A DNA stretch of 64,000 nt, taken from contig NZ_BJYA01000003.1 in assembly GCF_007991275.1 (NCBI RefSeq), positions 62,001-126,000 of the forward strand, read 5' to 3'. The translations under genes and the position numbers were made by a program. Below, one piece after another: positions 63,082-64,000 of this stretch. Position 1 is the stretch's first letter. Every line of letters begins with the position of its first letter. The notes under the pieces were generated by a model. It ran no database searches and was not told the DNA's origin. It worked only from the letters and a program-made list of their open reading frames with translations. This DNA comes from Alkalibacillus haloalkaliphilus. GTDB taxonomy: Bacteria > Bacillota > Bacilli > Bacillales > Alkalibacillaceae.

Positions 63082-64000
63082 TTACTTATTAAAATCTTTT
63101 AACTGATCACCGATTAAGTCTCCAATTTGGAAAGCACTTTCGTCATCTTCTTTTTGATACTTTTCCATCTCTTTGCTTTCTTCTGCTTCTTCTACTTCTT
63201 TTATACTTAGAGATATTCTTTGTTCTTTTTCACTAACATCTAGTACTTTCACTTTAACTGTCTGACCAACCTCTAGTACTTCTTGTGGTGTTCCAATATG
63301 GTCTTTAGAAATCTCTGAAATGTGAACTAGACCTTCTACTTGTGGAAGCACTTCTACAAATGCACCAAAGTTGACTAGTCGCTTAACAGTTCCTTCTACA
63401 ATATCACCTGAGTTAAGCTGTTCTTCTATTCCTGCCCACGGTCCTGGTTGTAGATCTTTTATGGATAAACCAATGCGTTCTGTATCACGGTCAACAGTAA
63501 TCACTTTCACTTTAACTGTTTGGCCTACTTCAACAACATCTTCTGCTTTCTCAATGTGGTCATGAGATAGTTGTGAAATATGAACTAGCCCATCAACACC
63601 ACCAAGGTCGACGAAAACACCAAAAGACGCGATTCGTTGTACAACGCCTTCAACGACATTTCCTACTTCAAGCTGGTTAAACAGCTCTTCTTTTTTGCGA
63701 TCTTGTTCAGATTCAGCTACTGCTTTATGTGATAGAATCACTCGATTTCGATCGTCGTTAATTTCAATGATTTTGACCGATAATTGTTTCCCTCTATACT
63801 TTTCTAAATCATCAACATAGAAAGTCTCGATATGTGATGCTGGAATAAATCCTCTTATACCAACGTCTACAATTAAGCCTGCTCCAACGACTTCTGTTAC
63901 AGTTGCCTCTAGCACTTCTTCATTATCATATGCTTTAAGAAGTTGTTCCCATACAACTTTATGATCTTTTGCTTTTTTAGATAAGATAATGACTTCATCT
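63082..64000 (-). CDS. rpsA: Ribosomal protein S1-like RNA-binding protein (YpfD), 5' end beyond the window
   Basis: The frame is open from the stop at 63082 to the window edge, 305 residues visible, and the protein is expected to be about 380-390 residues with four S1 domains. Three S1 repeats can be seen, for example VGIRGFIPASHIE, GVDGLVHISQLSHDHI and QVEGLVHISEISKDHI, then an acidic tail. S1 proteins bind mRNA on the 30S subunit; in Firmicutes the role is less clear. The GTG at 63915 is not the start; coding sequence continues upstream of it. Confidence 0.92.
   Translation of the reverse strand, partial: DEVIILSKKAKDHKVVWEQLLKAYDNEEVLEATVTEVVGAGLIVDVGIRGFIPASHIETFYVDDLEKYRGKQLSVKIIEINDDRNRVILSHKAVAESEQDRKKEELFNQLEVGNVVEGVVQRIASFGVFVDLGGVDGLVHISQLSHDHIEKAEDVVEVGQTVKVKVITVDRDTERIGLSIKDLQPGPWAGIEEQLNSGDIVEGTVKRLVNFGAFVEVLPQVEGLVHISEISKDHIGTPQEVLEVGQTVKVKVLDVSEKEQRISLSIKEVEEAEESKEMEKYQKEDDESAFQIGDLIGDQLKDFNK

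Noticed and set aside
63915-63915. GTG as the start of a 277-residue S1 protein
   Set aside because: The frame stays open upstream with S1-like residues, so the gene continues beyond the window.
1-64000. Prophage, defence island or CRISPR
   Set aside because: All genes are housekeeping or Bacillaceae core; no integrase, Cas, restriction or phage structural gene was seen.

Overview
The window is an AT-rich chromosomal core segment from a spore-forming member of the Bacillaceae. It reads as the B. subtilis-type ypbR-to-ypfD neighbourhood, mostly on the minus strand. Sporulation genes (spoIVA, a spoVIF-like gene, a yjcZ-type miniprotein), bacillithiol synthesis (bshA) and a menaquinol:cytochrome c reductase (qcrABC) support this. 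Very acidic extensions, above all the Asp/Glu/Gly/Asn tail of the class A penicillin-binding protein, suggest a halophilic or salt-tolerant lineage related to Halobacillus, Virgibacillus or Alkalibacillus. The genus is an inference.

Layout. 1-5.4 kb: dynamin-like dynA (3' end cut by the window) behind a membrane GGDEF gene, a 7Fe-type ferredoxin and an M14 peptidase. 5.4-13.6 kb: a repeat-filled gap, a DUF6501 gene, msrAB fusion, yppG, ung, a 29-residue yjcZ-like gene, yozE, tatA-tatA-tatC, dfrA-thyA, an NlpC/P60 hydrolase and a DUF72 gene. 13.6-18.6 kb: a cold-shock gene with an unusual leader, a sulfurtransferase, the bpsA-bpsB alkylpyrone pair, an rlmL-type methyltransferase, RNase P RNA and gpsB. 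18.6-24.8 kb: ypsA, cdd, yppE, a 43-residue ORF, yppC, then divergent recU-ponA. 25.1-40.6 kb: ypoC-nth-dnaD, asnS-aspB-ypmB, a ligand-less metallo-beta-lactamase-like exported protein, dinG, panBCD, birA-cca-bshA-mgsA-dapB-ypjD. 40.7-52.7 kb: ypjC, a repeat-rich gap, a YugP-type metallopeptidase, ypjA, qcrABC, ypiF-ypiB-ypiA and aroA-aroB-aroC-cheR. 52.7-64 kb: repeats plus an ISL3-type transposase relic, then ndk, hepT-menG-hepS, hbs, spoIVA, yphF-yphE, spoVIF, gpsA, der and a ribosomal S1-like gene (5' end cut by the window).

Functional links visible here include a Tat export system and a Tat-signal Rieske protein (QcrA), menaquinone and heptaprenyl synthesis (hepST, menG) feeding the quinol oxidoreductase, and a shikimate branch (aroC, aroB, aroA) that lacks the trp/his/tyr genes and the mtrB (TRAP) gene usually found beside it in B. 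subtilis.

The most unusual content is non-coding. A family of 105-297 bp intergenic repeats shares one core, but it is closed by three different pairs of terminal inverted repeats, each internally complementary. Most copies lie between convergent genes. There is no CRISPR array, prophage, tRNA or intact insertion sequence that I can see.
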